Assembly: GCA_020341875.1 (NCBI GenBank)
Contig: CP070839.1
Span: 606,253 to 613,373, forward strand
DNA from: Candidatus Zixiibacteriota bacterium
GTDB taxonomy: Bacteria; Zixibacteria; MSB-5A5; SM1-73
Direction of reading: 5' to 3'
DNA: 7,121 nucleotides
Part shown: positions 1 to 6,300 of the stretch, piece by piece
Layout: the number at the start of each line of letters is the position of its first letter
Numbering within the stretch: position 1 is the stretch's first letter
The notes under the pieces: generated by a model
The model's database searches: none
What the model saw: only the letters and a program-made list of their open reading frames with translations
What the model was told of the DNA's origin: nothing
Made by a program: the position numbers and the translations under genes

Positions 1-1958
1 CCGAACATCTCGGAGAGCGGCACCACCACAGAGATCGCCTGGGCCTCTCCCTTGGGATGAATTCCCAGAATGTCCCCCCGTTTTGAATTCAGATCGTTTA
101 TCACGTCTCCCAGGTAATCGTCAGGCAGCATTATCTCCACGTTCATCACCGGCTCTAATAGCACCGGGCCGGCCTTGGCGGCCGCTTCCTGGAAAGCCAG
201 GGAGCCTGCAATCCGGTAAGCCAGCTCGGTGGAATCCACCTCATGATACTTGCCATCTACAAGGGTGGCCTTGATATCAACCATGGGATATCCTGCCAGA
301 ACGCCATTTTGCATCGATTCAGCGATTCCCTCCTGCACCGGACGAATGAATTCTCGGGGGAGGACTCCTCCCTTGGAAGCGTTTTCAAACTCGAATCCAG
401 CCCCTTTGGGTAGCGGCTCCAACTCTATCTTCACCCATCCGTATTGACCCTTTCCGCCGGTCTGGCGGATGAACTTGCCTTCCGCCCCGGCCGAAACGGT
501 GATGGTCTCCTTATAGGATACCTGCGGTCTTCCCACGTTGGCCCTCACTCCAAACTCCCGGGTCATGCGCTCGACTAGGACCTCCAGATGAAGTTCCCCC
601 ATTCCCGAGATTATGGTCTGTCCGGTCTCCTGGTTGGCGGTGACGCTGAAGGTGGGGTCCTCCTCCGCCAGCTTGGCCAGTGCCTCGCTCAACTGGTCCT
701 GATCCGCCTTGGTCTTGGGCTCGATGGCCACGGATATGACCGGCTCAGGAAATCGCATCTTCTCCAGCAGAATCGGCCTTTTCTGGTCGCACAGAGTATG
801 ACCGGTGACGGTCTTCCTCAGTCCCTCCGCGGCAGCGATGTCCCCGGTGTGGACCTCCTGCCGGTCCAGTCTCTTGTTGGCGTGCATCTCCAGAATCCGC
901 CCTATCCTCTCCCTGACCTTGGTGTTGGCATTGAGAACCGCGCTTCCCACCTTCAAGGTGCCGGAATAAACCCGAAAATAGATCAGTTTGCCCACATAGG
1001 GGTCTGAGGCGAGCTTGAAGGCCAGAGCGCAAAAAGGCTCATCGTCGGATGGCGACCTTGTCTCCTCTTTGTTCTTATCCGGGTTCAGACCTTTCAGTGG
1101 GGGCATGTCGACCGGAGAAGGAAGAAAGTCGACTACCGCATCCAGAAGCTTCTGAACCCCTTGATTCCGGAAAGCTGAACCACAGAGTACGGGAAAGACC
1201 TTGACGTCCAAGGTGGCTTTTCTCAACGCCTTTCTTACTTCCTCTGCCTGGATGGGTTCATCATTCAAGAACTTCTCCAGGAGCTGGTCATCATAAAAGG
1301 TCAGGGCTTCAAGCAACTCCTCCCTACCCTTTTTGGCTCTGACCATAGAATCAGAAGGGATGGGAAGGTCTTCAAAGGTGGCACCCAGGCTCTCCTGGTG
1401 ATAGACCCGGTATTGCTGGGTAATCAGATCGATTATCCCGGAGAATTTCTCACCATCAAAAACCGGCAACTGTATCGGTATGGCATTGGCCCCCAGACGC
1501 TTCCTCAGCGTACCCACCGCGTTCTCAAAGCTGCATCCCACCCGATCCATCTTGTTTACGAAAACGATCCGGGGGACATGATATCCGTCCGCCTGTCTCC
1601 ACACCGTCTCAGATTGAGGCTCCACCCCCCCCACACCGCAGAGGACGGCAATGGCTCCGTCCAGAACCCTCAACGACCTCTCCACCTCGACGGTGAAATC
1701 CACGTGTCCCGGTGTGTCGATTATATTTATCTGGTGTTTGCCCCAGAAGCAGGAGGTGGCAGCAGAGGTAATGGTTATCCCCCTCTCCTTCTCCTGTTCC
1801 ATCCAGTCCATGGTTGCCGCGCCATCATCCACCTCCCCTATCCGGTGCGTCTTTCCGGTGTAGTAAAGGATACGTTCGGTGGTGGTGGTCTTGCCCGCAT
1901 CGATGTGCGCCATTATCCCTATATTCCGCAACTTGTTTAAAGGAAAACCTCTGGGCAT
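1..1958 (-). CDS. fusA: Elongation factor G (EF-G), C-terminus cut by window edge
   Basis: EF-G is the cytoplasmic GTPase that drives tRNA-mRNA translocation on the ribosome and, with RRF, ribosome recycling. I translated the frame from the ATG at 1958 to the left edge: 652 codons and no stop. The G domain shows G1 AHIDAGKT (17-24), switch I RGITITSAAT (59-68), G3 DTPGH (81-85, with the catalytic-loop His85), G4 NKMD (135-138) and G5 GSA (260-262). Domain II follows from about 300. Domain III contains GETGQT-like and GELHLEV (454-460) segments. Domain IV runs from about 476, with tip His572 in KYHEVDSTE. Domain V starts near 602 and is interrupted after SEMFG. Family members are about 690-700 residues, so roughly 40 are missing. 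The start is supported by MPRGFPLNKLRNIGI and by AGGA 8 nt upstream of the ATG. It is the str-operon EF-G, preceded by a 192-nt structured spacer after rpsG. No key residue is altered. Confidence 0.98.
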   Translation of the reverse strand, partial: MPRGFPLNKLRNIGIMAHIDAGKTTTTERILYYTGKTHRIGEVDDGAATMDWMEQEKERGITITSAATSCFWGKHQINIIDTPGHVDFTVEVERSLRVLDGAIAVLCGVGGVEPQSETVWRQADGYHVPRIVFVNKMDRVGCSFENAVGTLRKRLGANAIPIQLPVFDGEKFSGIIDLITQQYRVYHQESLGATFEDLPIPSDSMVRAKKGREELLEALTFYDDQLLEKFLNDEPIQAEEVRKALRKATLDVKVFPVLCGSAFRNQGVQKLLDAVVDFLPSPVDMPPLKGLNPDKNKEETRSPSDDEPFCALAFKLASDPYVGKLIYFRVYSGTLKVGSAVLNANTKVRERIGRILEMHANKRLDRQEVHTGDIAAAEGLRKTVTGHTLCDQKRPILLEKMRFPEPVISVAIEPKTKADQDQLSEALAKLAEEDPTFSVTANQETGQTIISGMGELHLEVLVERMTREFGVRANVGRPQVSYKETITVSAGAEGKFIRQTGGKGQYGWVKIELEPLPKGAGFEFENASKGGVLPREFIRPVQEGIAESMQNGVLAGYPMVDIKATLVDGKYHEVDSTELAYRIAGSLAFQEAAAKAGPVLLEPVMNVEIMLPDDYLGDVINDLNSKRGDILGIHPKGEAQAISVVVPLSEMF

Positions 1959-1966
1959 AACACTGG

Positions 1967-1970
1967 TCCT
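1967..1970 (-). promoter_or_regulatory. fusA ribosome binding site
   Basis: AGGA lies 8 nt upstream of the fusA ATG on the minus strand, a normal spacing. It fixes the start at 1958, which also gives the conserved EF-G N-terminus. Confidence 0.7.
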
Positions 1971-2086
1971 GCTTGGGGCCTGACTTGTCTGTTGTCTCTT
2001 TGTTACTTGCACTTTAAGCTGACTTGAGTTGCCTTCTTAAGGGTTCGTGTTCCTCTTTCACACAAAAAAGTCCTCTTCAACCATAT

Positions 2087-2137
2087 AAAAAACCGAGAGG
2101 TTCTTAACCGAAGATCGGTTTTTCGCAGATCCTCTCA
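2087..2137 (-). terminator. Candidate intrinsic terminator/attenuator between rpsG and fusA
   Basis: In the transcript, UGAGAGG (2137-2131) can pair with CCUCUCG (2100-2094), six Watson-Crick pairs plus one U-G. This encloses an inner hairpin AACCGA-UCU-UCGGUU (2120-2106). One G and then a run of six U (2092-2087) follow directly. A stem followed by a U-tract is the form of an intrinsic terminator, but the enclosed loop is long and the stem is short. A competing pairing exists: AAAAACCGA (2123-2115) with UCGGUUUUU (2096-2088), nine perfect pairs that would consume the U-tract. The element lies 14 nt after the rpsG stop, so partial termination or mRNA processing between rpsG and fusA is plausible. 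The structure is read by eye and no folding energy was computed. Confidence 0.4.
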
Positions 2138-2150
2138 CTCGGCGTGATCT

Positions 2151-2621
2151 CTACCACCTGAAATGGGCAAAAGCCTTGTTGGCCTCGGCCATCTTGTGCG
2201 TATCCTCCCTCTTTTTTATGGAGGACCCTTCGTTCTTGGAGGCGGCCAGAAGCTCCTCCGCCAGCTTCTCTGCCATGGAGCGCCCGCTTCTCTGTCTGGT
2301 ATAGCCTATTATCCATCTCATGGCCAAGGCGATGCTTCTGTCCGATCTCACCTCCACCGGAACTTGATAGGTGGCGCCTCCCACCCGGCGGGGTTTTACC
2401 TCCAGGACGGGGCGCACGCTCTCCATGGCCTTCTTGAAGACGTTTATCCCGGGTTGACCGGTCTTCTTGGTGAGAATATCCATGGCGTCATAGAATATCT
2501 TCTCGGCCATGCTCTTCTTTCCCCTTCGCATCAGGTAGTTCACGAACTGGCCCGCCAGGATATCCTTGAACTTATAATCCGGAGTCTTCTTTCTTTTTTC
2601 CGCCGCTTTTCTTCTTGGCAT
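2151..2621 (-). CDS. rpsG: 30S ribosomal protein uS7
   Basis: uS7 is a primary 16S rRNA-binding protein that nucleates assembly of the 30S head and lines the E site. In E. coli it is also the translational repressor of the str operon. The 156-residue product is full length (the Bacillus type is 156; E. coli has a longer C-terminal tail). It starts MPRRKAAEKRKK, a basic N-terminal arm. Its helical core includes LMRRGKKSMAEKI (30-42), the beta-hairpin signature RRVGGATYQVPVEVR (78-92), ALAMRWI (98-104), KKREDTHKMAEANKAF (136-151) and the terminal AFAHFRW, followed by TAG. The ATG at 2621 is preceded by GAGG at 10 nt, a slightly long spacing. It lies 96 nt after rpsL and 192 nt before fusA, so it is probably co-transcribed with rpsL. 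Nothing is abnormal in the sequence. Confidence 0.99.
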   Translation of the reverse strand: MPRRKAAEKRKKTPDYKFKDILAGQFVNYLMRRGKKSMAEKIFYDAMDILTKKTGQPGINVFKKAMESVRPVLEVKPRRVGGATYQVPVEVRSDRSIALAMRWIIGYTRQRSGRSMAEKLAEELLAASKNEGSSIKKREDTHKMAEANKAFAHFRW

Positions 2622-2631
2622 GTCTTGTGGT

Positions 2632-2635
2632 CCTC
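2632..2635 (-). promoter_or_regulatory. rpsG ribosome binding site
   Basis: GAGG lies 10 nt upstream of the rpsG ATG. It is weaker and more distant than the rpsL site, and begins 7 nt after the end of the hairpin candidate at 2643-2685. That arrangement would suit translational control. Confidence 0.55.
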
Positions 2636-2642
2636 AAAATCA

Positions 2643-2685
2643 AGAATCCCTCCCGCACAAAAAGCTCCGCCTGGGATAAGATTCC
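2643..2685 (-). promoter_or_regulatory. Candidate mRNA hairpin in rpsL-rpsG spacer (possible S7 target)
   Basis: In the transcript GGAAUC (2685-2680) can pair with GAUUCU (2648-2643), five Watson-Crick pairs plus one G-U. After an asymmetric internal loop, UCCC (2676-2673) can pair with GGGA (2654-2651), leaving a loop of 18 nt. The element ends just before the rpsG Shine-Dalgarno. In E. coli the intercistronic region between rpsL and rpsG, of similar length, folds into the site where S7 represses translation. The location matches, but I see no primary-sequence match that I can vouch for. Confidence 0.35.
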
Positions 2686-2687
2686 GT

Positions 2688-2697
2688 GTCCTAGGAC
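2688..2697. repeat. 10-bp perfect palindrome in rpsL-rpsG spacer
   Basis: GTCCTAGGAC is a perfect palindrome 20 nt after the rpsL stop codon. As RNA it could not form a stable hairpin alone because it has no loop, so it may be fortuitous or part of a larger fold with 2643-2685. Confidence 0.5.
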
Positions 2698-2717
2698 TGC
2701 TATGTTTCAGAGCTGGC

Positions 2718-3104
2718 TCAAGCTACGGTCGTCTTTTTCGGCCTCTTGGCTCCGTATTTCGACCGTCCCTGCCTTCGTTCGACCACCCCGCTGGTATCTA
2801 AGGTACCCCTGATCACGTGATATCTGACCCCGGGCAGATCCTTTACCCTTCCTCCTCTGATTAAGACGATGGAGTGCTCCTGCAGGTTATGTCCCTCTCC
2901 CGGTATATAAGAGGTGACCTCTATGCCATTGGTCAACCTCACCCGGGCCACTTTTCTTAAGGCGGAGTTGGGCTTCTTGGGGGTGCTGGTATAAACCCTG
3001 GTGCAGACACCTCGTTTCTGAGGACATCCCTGCATGGCCGGAGTGGAGGGTTTCCGTTTTATGATCTTCCTCCCCTTTTTGATAAGCTGGTTAATGGTCG
3101 GCAA
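2718..3104 (-). CDS. rpsL: 30S ribosomal protein uS12
   Basis: uS12 sits at the decoding centre of the 30S subunit and governs accuracy of tRNA selection. From the TTG at 3104 the product is 128 residues, beginning MPTINQLIKKGRK as in the family and ending RRQGRSKYGAKRPKKTTVA. Landmarks are QGCPQKRGVC (25-34), YTSTPKKPNSALRKVARVRL (38-57), IPGEGHNLQEHS (67-78) and GGRVKDLPGVRYH (84-96). Lys43 and Lys88 are the residues changed in classical streptomycin resistance; both are wild type here. Asp89 is the residue that RimO methylthiolates in E. coli. I chose the TTG because a strong AAGGAG lies 8 nt upstream. A longer in-frame GTG at 3140 would add 12 non-conserved residues, would run through that ribosome binding site, and has only a poor one of its own. 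A consensus promoter lies about 130 bp upstream. Confidence 0.96.
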   Translation of the reverse strand: MPTINQLIKKGRKIIKRKPSTPAMQGCPQKRGVCTRVYTSTPKKPNSALRKVARVRLTNGIEVTSYIPGEGHNLQEHSIVLIRGGRVKDLPGVRYHVIRGTLDTSGVVERRQGRSKYGAKRPKKTTVA

Positions 3105-3112
3105 CGATTCCT

Positions 3113-3118
3113 CTCCTT
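3113..3118 (-). promoter_or_regulatory. rpsL ribosome binding site (decides TTG start)
   Basis: AAGGAG, within AAAGGAGAGG, lies 8 nt upstream of the TTG at 3104. It is the strongest Shine-Dalgarno in the window and supports TTG rather than the upstream in-frame GTG at 3140 as the rpsL start. Confidence 0.85.
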
Positions 3119-3193
3119 TGACCTGTTTTATTTCATTCACGACCCTGCTGTTTCACCAAACCGGTCCCTGGTAGAACATTCAGGTATTTCGAC

Positions 3194-3209
3194 CCGTGGT
3201 TTACCACGG
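3194..3209 (-). other. Small hairpin in the rpsL 5' leader
   Basis: CCGUGG-UAAA-CCACGG is a perfect 6-bp stem with a 4-nt loop (a further U-G pair is possible), about 20 nt downstream of the predicted transcription start. No U-tract follows, so it is not an intrinsic terminator. It may stabilise the 5' end of the str transcript or take part in regulation. Confidence 0.5.
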
Positions 3210-3232
3210 AGCAAGGGCCGAGACAGACTTGT

Positions 3233-3260
3233 ATTATATTCCTGCTCCTCTCAATGTCAA
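3233..3260 (-). promoter_or_regulatory. Consensus sigma70-type promoter for rpsL-rpsG-fusA
   Basis: On the minus strand TTGACA (3260-3255) and TATAAT (3238-3233) are both exact consensus hexamers, separated by 16 bp. Upstream of the -35 are two A-rich tracts (AAGAAAA at 3270-3264 and AAAAA at 3280-3276), roughly one helical turn apart, resembling an UP element. There is no extended -10 TG. Transcription would begin near 3228-3226, giving an untranslated leader of about 122 nt before the TTG of rpsL. The site lies between rpoC and rpsL in the only sizeable spacer there, so it should drive the str genes separately from the rpoBC transcript. Confidence 0.88.
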
Positions 3261-3273
3261 GCCTTTTCTTGAC
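3256..3273. repeat. Inverted repeat overlapping the -35 box
   Basis: GTCAAG and CTTGAC form a perfect 6-bp inverted repeat with a 6-bp spacer. One half-site covers five of the six -35 bases and the other lies just upstream. The placement fits an operator for a dimeric regulator, but since one arm is nearly the -35 consensus itself, chance is a serious alternative. Confidence 0.3.
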
Positions 3274-3314
3274 TATTTTTCCGCTCCGCCTGGAAGCAGG
3301 CCGCAGTCGGCGGG

Positions 3315-6300
3315 TCACTCGATCTCCTCTAAGATCTTCACCTCCTCCTTGGCCTCCTCCTTCTCCTTTATCCTTATACTTCTATATCGTTCCAGACCGG
3401 TACCGGCGGGGATAAGCTGTCCGATGATCACGTTCTCCTTGAGACCCAGAAGGTAATCGGTCTTTCCGTTTATCACCGCCTCGGTCAGCACCCGGGTGGT
3501 CTCTTGGAACGAGGCCGCGGAGATGAAACTCTCCGTGGAGAGAGAAGCCTTGGTGATCCCCAAGAGCAGGGGTTGGAACGTGGCCGGCTCTCCTCCTTCG
3601 GCGATGACCTTTTCGTTCTCCTCCCTGAACCTGTGCTTGTCCACCTGCTCGCCTTCCAAGAAGTTCGTATCCCCCACGTCCTCCACCTTGACCTTCTGCA
3701 GCATCTGCCTCACTATGACCTCGATGTGTTTATCGTTGATCTTCACTCCCTGCAGCCGGTACACCTCCTGGATCTCGTTTTCCAGGTACTCCTGCACGGC
3801 GTTCACACCTTTGATCCTGAGAATGTCGTGAGGGTCGATGGGTCCCTCACAGAGCCTCTGTCCGGCCCTGACCCGATCCTGATCATGCACTCTCAGATGC
3901 TTCCCATGAGGTATGAGATACTCCCTGACCTCACCTCCGAATCCCTTGACCAGGGTCTGGGTGGCGCCACGGATGATCTTTCCGAACTCCACCACCCCAT
4001 CGATCTCGGTCACCACCGCCGGATCCTTGGGCTTGCGAGCCTCAAACAGCTCTGCCACCCGGGGAAGTCCGCCAGTTATGTCGCGGGTCTTGGAGATGTC
4101 CCGGGGGATCTTGACCAGGTACTCTCCGGCTTCCACCCGATCCCCATCGTGAACCAGAAGATGAGCGCCGGTCGGTATGGAGTAGTTGCCCACCTTCTTT
4201 CCCTTTGAGTCCTTGACCTGGATGTGAGGACGGAGTTGCTTCTCCCTCTGCTCTATGATCACCCTCTGTCTTAAACCGGTGGTCACGTCCAGCTCCTCCC
4301 GGAAGCTTTCGTTCTCGATGACGTCCACAAAATGCACCTTCCCGGAACGCTCCGACAGAATGGTATGGGTGTAGGGGTCCCATTCGAACAGCGGGTCCTC
4401 CCTGTTTACCTTGGCGTGGTTCTTGACCCGGAGGATGGCGGAGTAGGGAATGGTGTATCTTGATCTGACCCTCTCCCTCTCATCCAGAAGCTCCAGTTCC
4501 CCTTCTCGTCCCAACACCACCATGTCGCCATCCTGCTTGGTGGCGAACTTTATGTTCTTGTACACCACCTTTCCCTCGCTCTTGGAGGTCACCTTGGATT
4601 GCTCTGCGATCCTGGCGGCGGTTCCTCCGATATGGAATGTGCGCAGGGTGAGCTGGGTCCCCGGCTCTCCTATGCTCTGAGCTGCGATCACCCCTACCGC
4701 CTCTCCCAGATCCGCCGCGCTTCCGGTGGCCAAGTTCCGCCCGTAGCATTTGGCGCAGATCCCTCTTCTGGATTCGCAGGTCAAGATGGATCTGATGCGC
4801 ACCGATTCTATCCCGGACTCGTCTATTCGAGCAGCCGATTCCTCGTTGATCCCCTCTCCGGCCTTAACCAGGAGGTCCTCGGTGATGGTGTCGTATACCT
4901 CCTCCAAAGCCACCCTTCCCAAGATCCTGTCCCGGAGAGACTCGATCACCTCCTCTCCCTCCTTCAAGGCGGATACGCTCAAGCCTAAGATGGTGCCGCA
5001 GTCCTCCTCCGAGATTATCACGTCCTGGGCCACGTCCACCAGCCTTCTGGTGAGATAACCGGCGTCGGCCGTCTTTAAGGCGGTATCAGCCAGACCTTTC
5101 CTGGCCCCGTGAGTGGAGATGAAATACTCCAGCACGTCCAGTCCTTCCCTGAAGTTGGCCACGATGGGGGATTCGATGATCTCGCCAATCTGTCCGGTGA
5201 TTCTCTTCTGGGGCTTGGCCATCAATCCGCGCATTCCGGCCAGCTGTCTTATCTGTTCCTGGCTTCCCCTGGCTCCCGAATCCGCCATCATGAAGATGGG
5301 GTTGAAGCCCCCGTGCTCCATCTGCAGCCTCTCGAACATCACCTCCCCCACTTCAGAGGTGGTACGGGTCCAAGTATCGATCACCTTATTATATCTCTCG
5401 CCGTTGGTGATCACGCCCCTTTCATACTGTTTCCATATCTTTTCCACTTCCTTGCGCGCCTTCTCGATTAGAACCTGCTTCTCCGGCGGAATCACCATGT
5501 CGCCCACTCCCACGGTCACTCCCGCGATGGTGGCGTATTCGAAGCCCAGCCTTTTCAGTTCATCCAGGAAGGCCGAGGACCTAGAGGCTCCCAGTTCACG
5601 ATAGGACCGGGCCACCAGCTCCGCCACCTTCCCCTTGTCGGCCATGTCGTTGAAGTAGCCCAGCTCTGGAGGTACTATCCGGTTGAAGAGCACGCGGCCG
5701 ACCGTGGTCTCGACGATCTTTCCGTCCAGGAGCACCTTGATTCCGGCGTGCAATCCGACCTCCTTGGCGTCGAGGGCGGAAATCACCTCGTCGGCGGAGG
5801 AGAAGATCTTCCCCTCACCCTTCTGCCCAGGTTTCTCCTTGGTGAGGTAATAGCATCCCAGCACTATGTCCTGGCTGGGAGTAGCGACCGGGTTTCCGCT
5901 GGAGGGCGCCAAGAGGTTGTTCACCGAGAGCATCAACAGTTTCGCTTCCAGCTGCGCCTCGAAGGATAGAGGCACGTGTACCGCCATCTGATCTCCATCG
6001 AAGTCCGCGTTGAAGGCGGCGCAGACCAAGGGGTGCAGCCTTATGGCCTTTCCCTCGACTAGGACCGGATAGAAGGCCTGAATCCCCAGTCGGTGCAGGG
6101 TGGGCGCCCGGTTCAGAAGAATGGGATGATCCCGGATGATCTCCTCCAGGATGTCCCATACCTCCGGACGCTCCTTCTCCACCAGCTTCTTGGCCGACTT
6201 CACCGTCTGAACGTAACCTTTCTCCTCCAGCTTCATTATGATGAAGGGCTTGAACAGCTCCAGCGCCATAGTCTTGGGCAATCCACACTGATGAATCTTC

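Larger units (their letters stand above)
1959..2150 (-). other. rpsG-fusA spacer / fusA leader (192 nt)
   Basis: This non-coding spacer is longer than usual for this operon. Its promoter-distal half (2087-2137) holds the terminator-like element. The rest carries several purine-rich AAGAGGA-like boxes, a weak GUGU...ACAC pairing near 2047-2063, and two copies of CAAGTCAG (around 2020 and 1983). I found no convincing sigma70 promoter in it; the best -35/-10 pair (TTAAGA, 17 bp, TTAAAG) is poor. No reading frame here resembles a protein. Confidence 0.5.
3105..3314 (-). other. rpoC-rpsL spacer (210 bp)
   Basis: This spacer holds the promoter, the inverted repeat and the rpsL leader. Just after the rpoC stop there are small GC-rich stems (for example GCCTG-CTTC-CAGGC, at about 3289-3302), but they are followed by A-runs rather than a U-tract, so I see no intrinsic terminator. 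rpoC transcripts may read through into rpsL. There is no gene for the L7Ae-family protein that Bacillus carries at this place. Confidence 0.7.

Noticed and set aside
745..1032. 95-codon minus-strand frame inside fusA
   Set aside because: It is out of frame with EF-G, whose own frame I followed without a stop from 1958 to the edge, so it does not indicate a frameshift.
2003..2040. Weak promoter (TTAAGA, 17 bp, TTAAAG) in the fusA leader
   Set aside because: Only four of six and three of six bases match consensus, which is expected by chance in an AT-rich spacer.
2106..2123. Plus-strand terminator (AACCGA-AGA-TCGGTTTTT)
   Set aside because: No plus-strand gene exists here for it to end; the signal is the reverse face of the minus-strand element.
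2163..2801. 212-codon plus-strand frame antisense to rpsG and rpsL
   Set aside because: It spans two conserved genes and their spacer in antisense, with no family resemblance and no supported start; it is a shadow frame.
3281..3314. Terminator after rpoC
   Set aside because: The small GC-rich stems are followed by A-runs on the transcribed strand, not by U, so they do not form an intrinsic terminator.
3133..3318. 61-codon minus-strand frame bridging rpoC and rpsL (GTG start overlapping the rpoC stop)
   Set aside because: It runs straight through the consensus promoter and the leader hairpin, has no recognisable family, and is rich in Arg at its start as expected of GC-rich non-coding sequence.
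3504..4208. 234-codon plus-strand frame antisense to rpoC
   Set aside because: Leu/His/Asp-rich composition typical of the complement of a conserved gene; no domain recognised.
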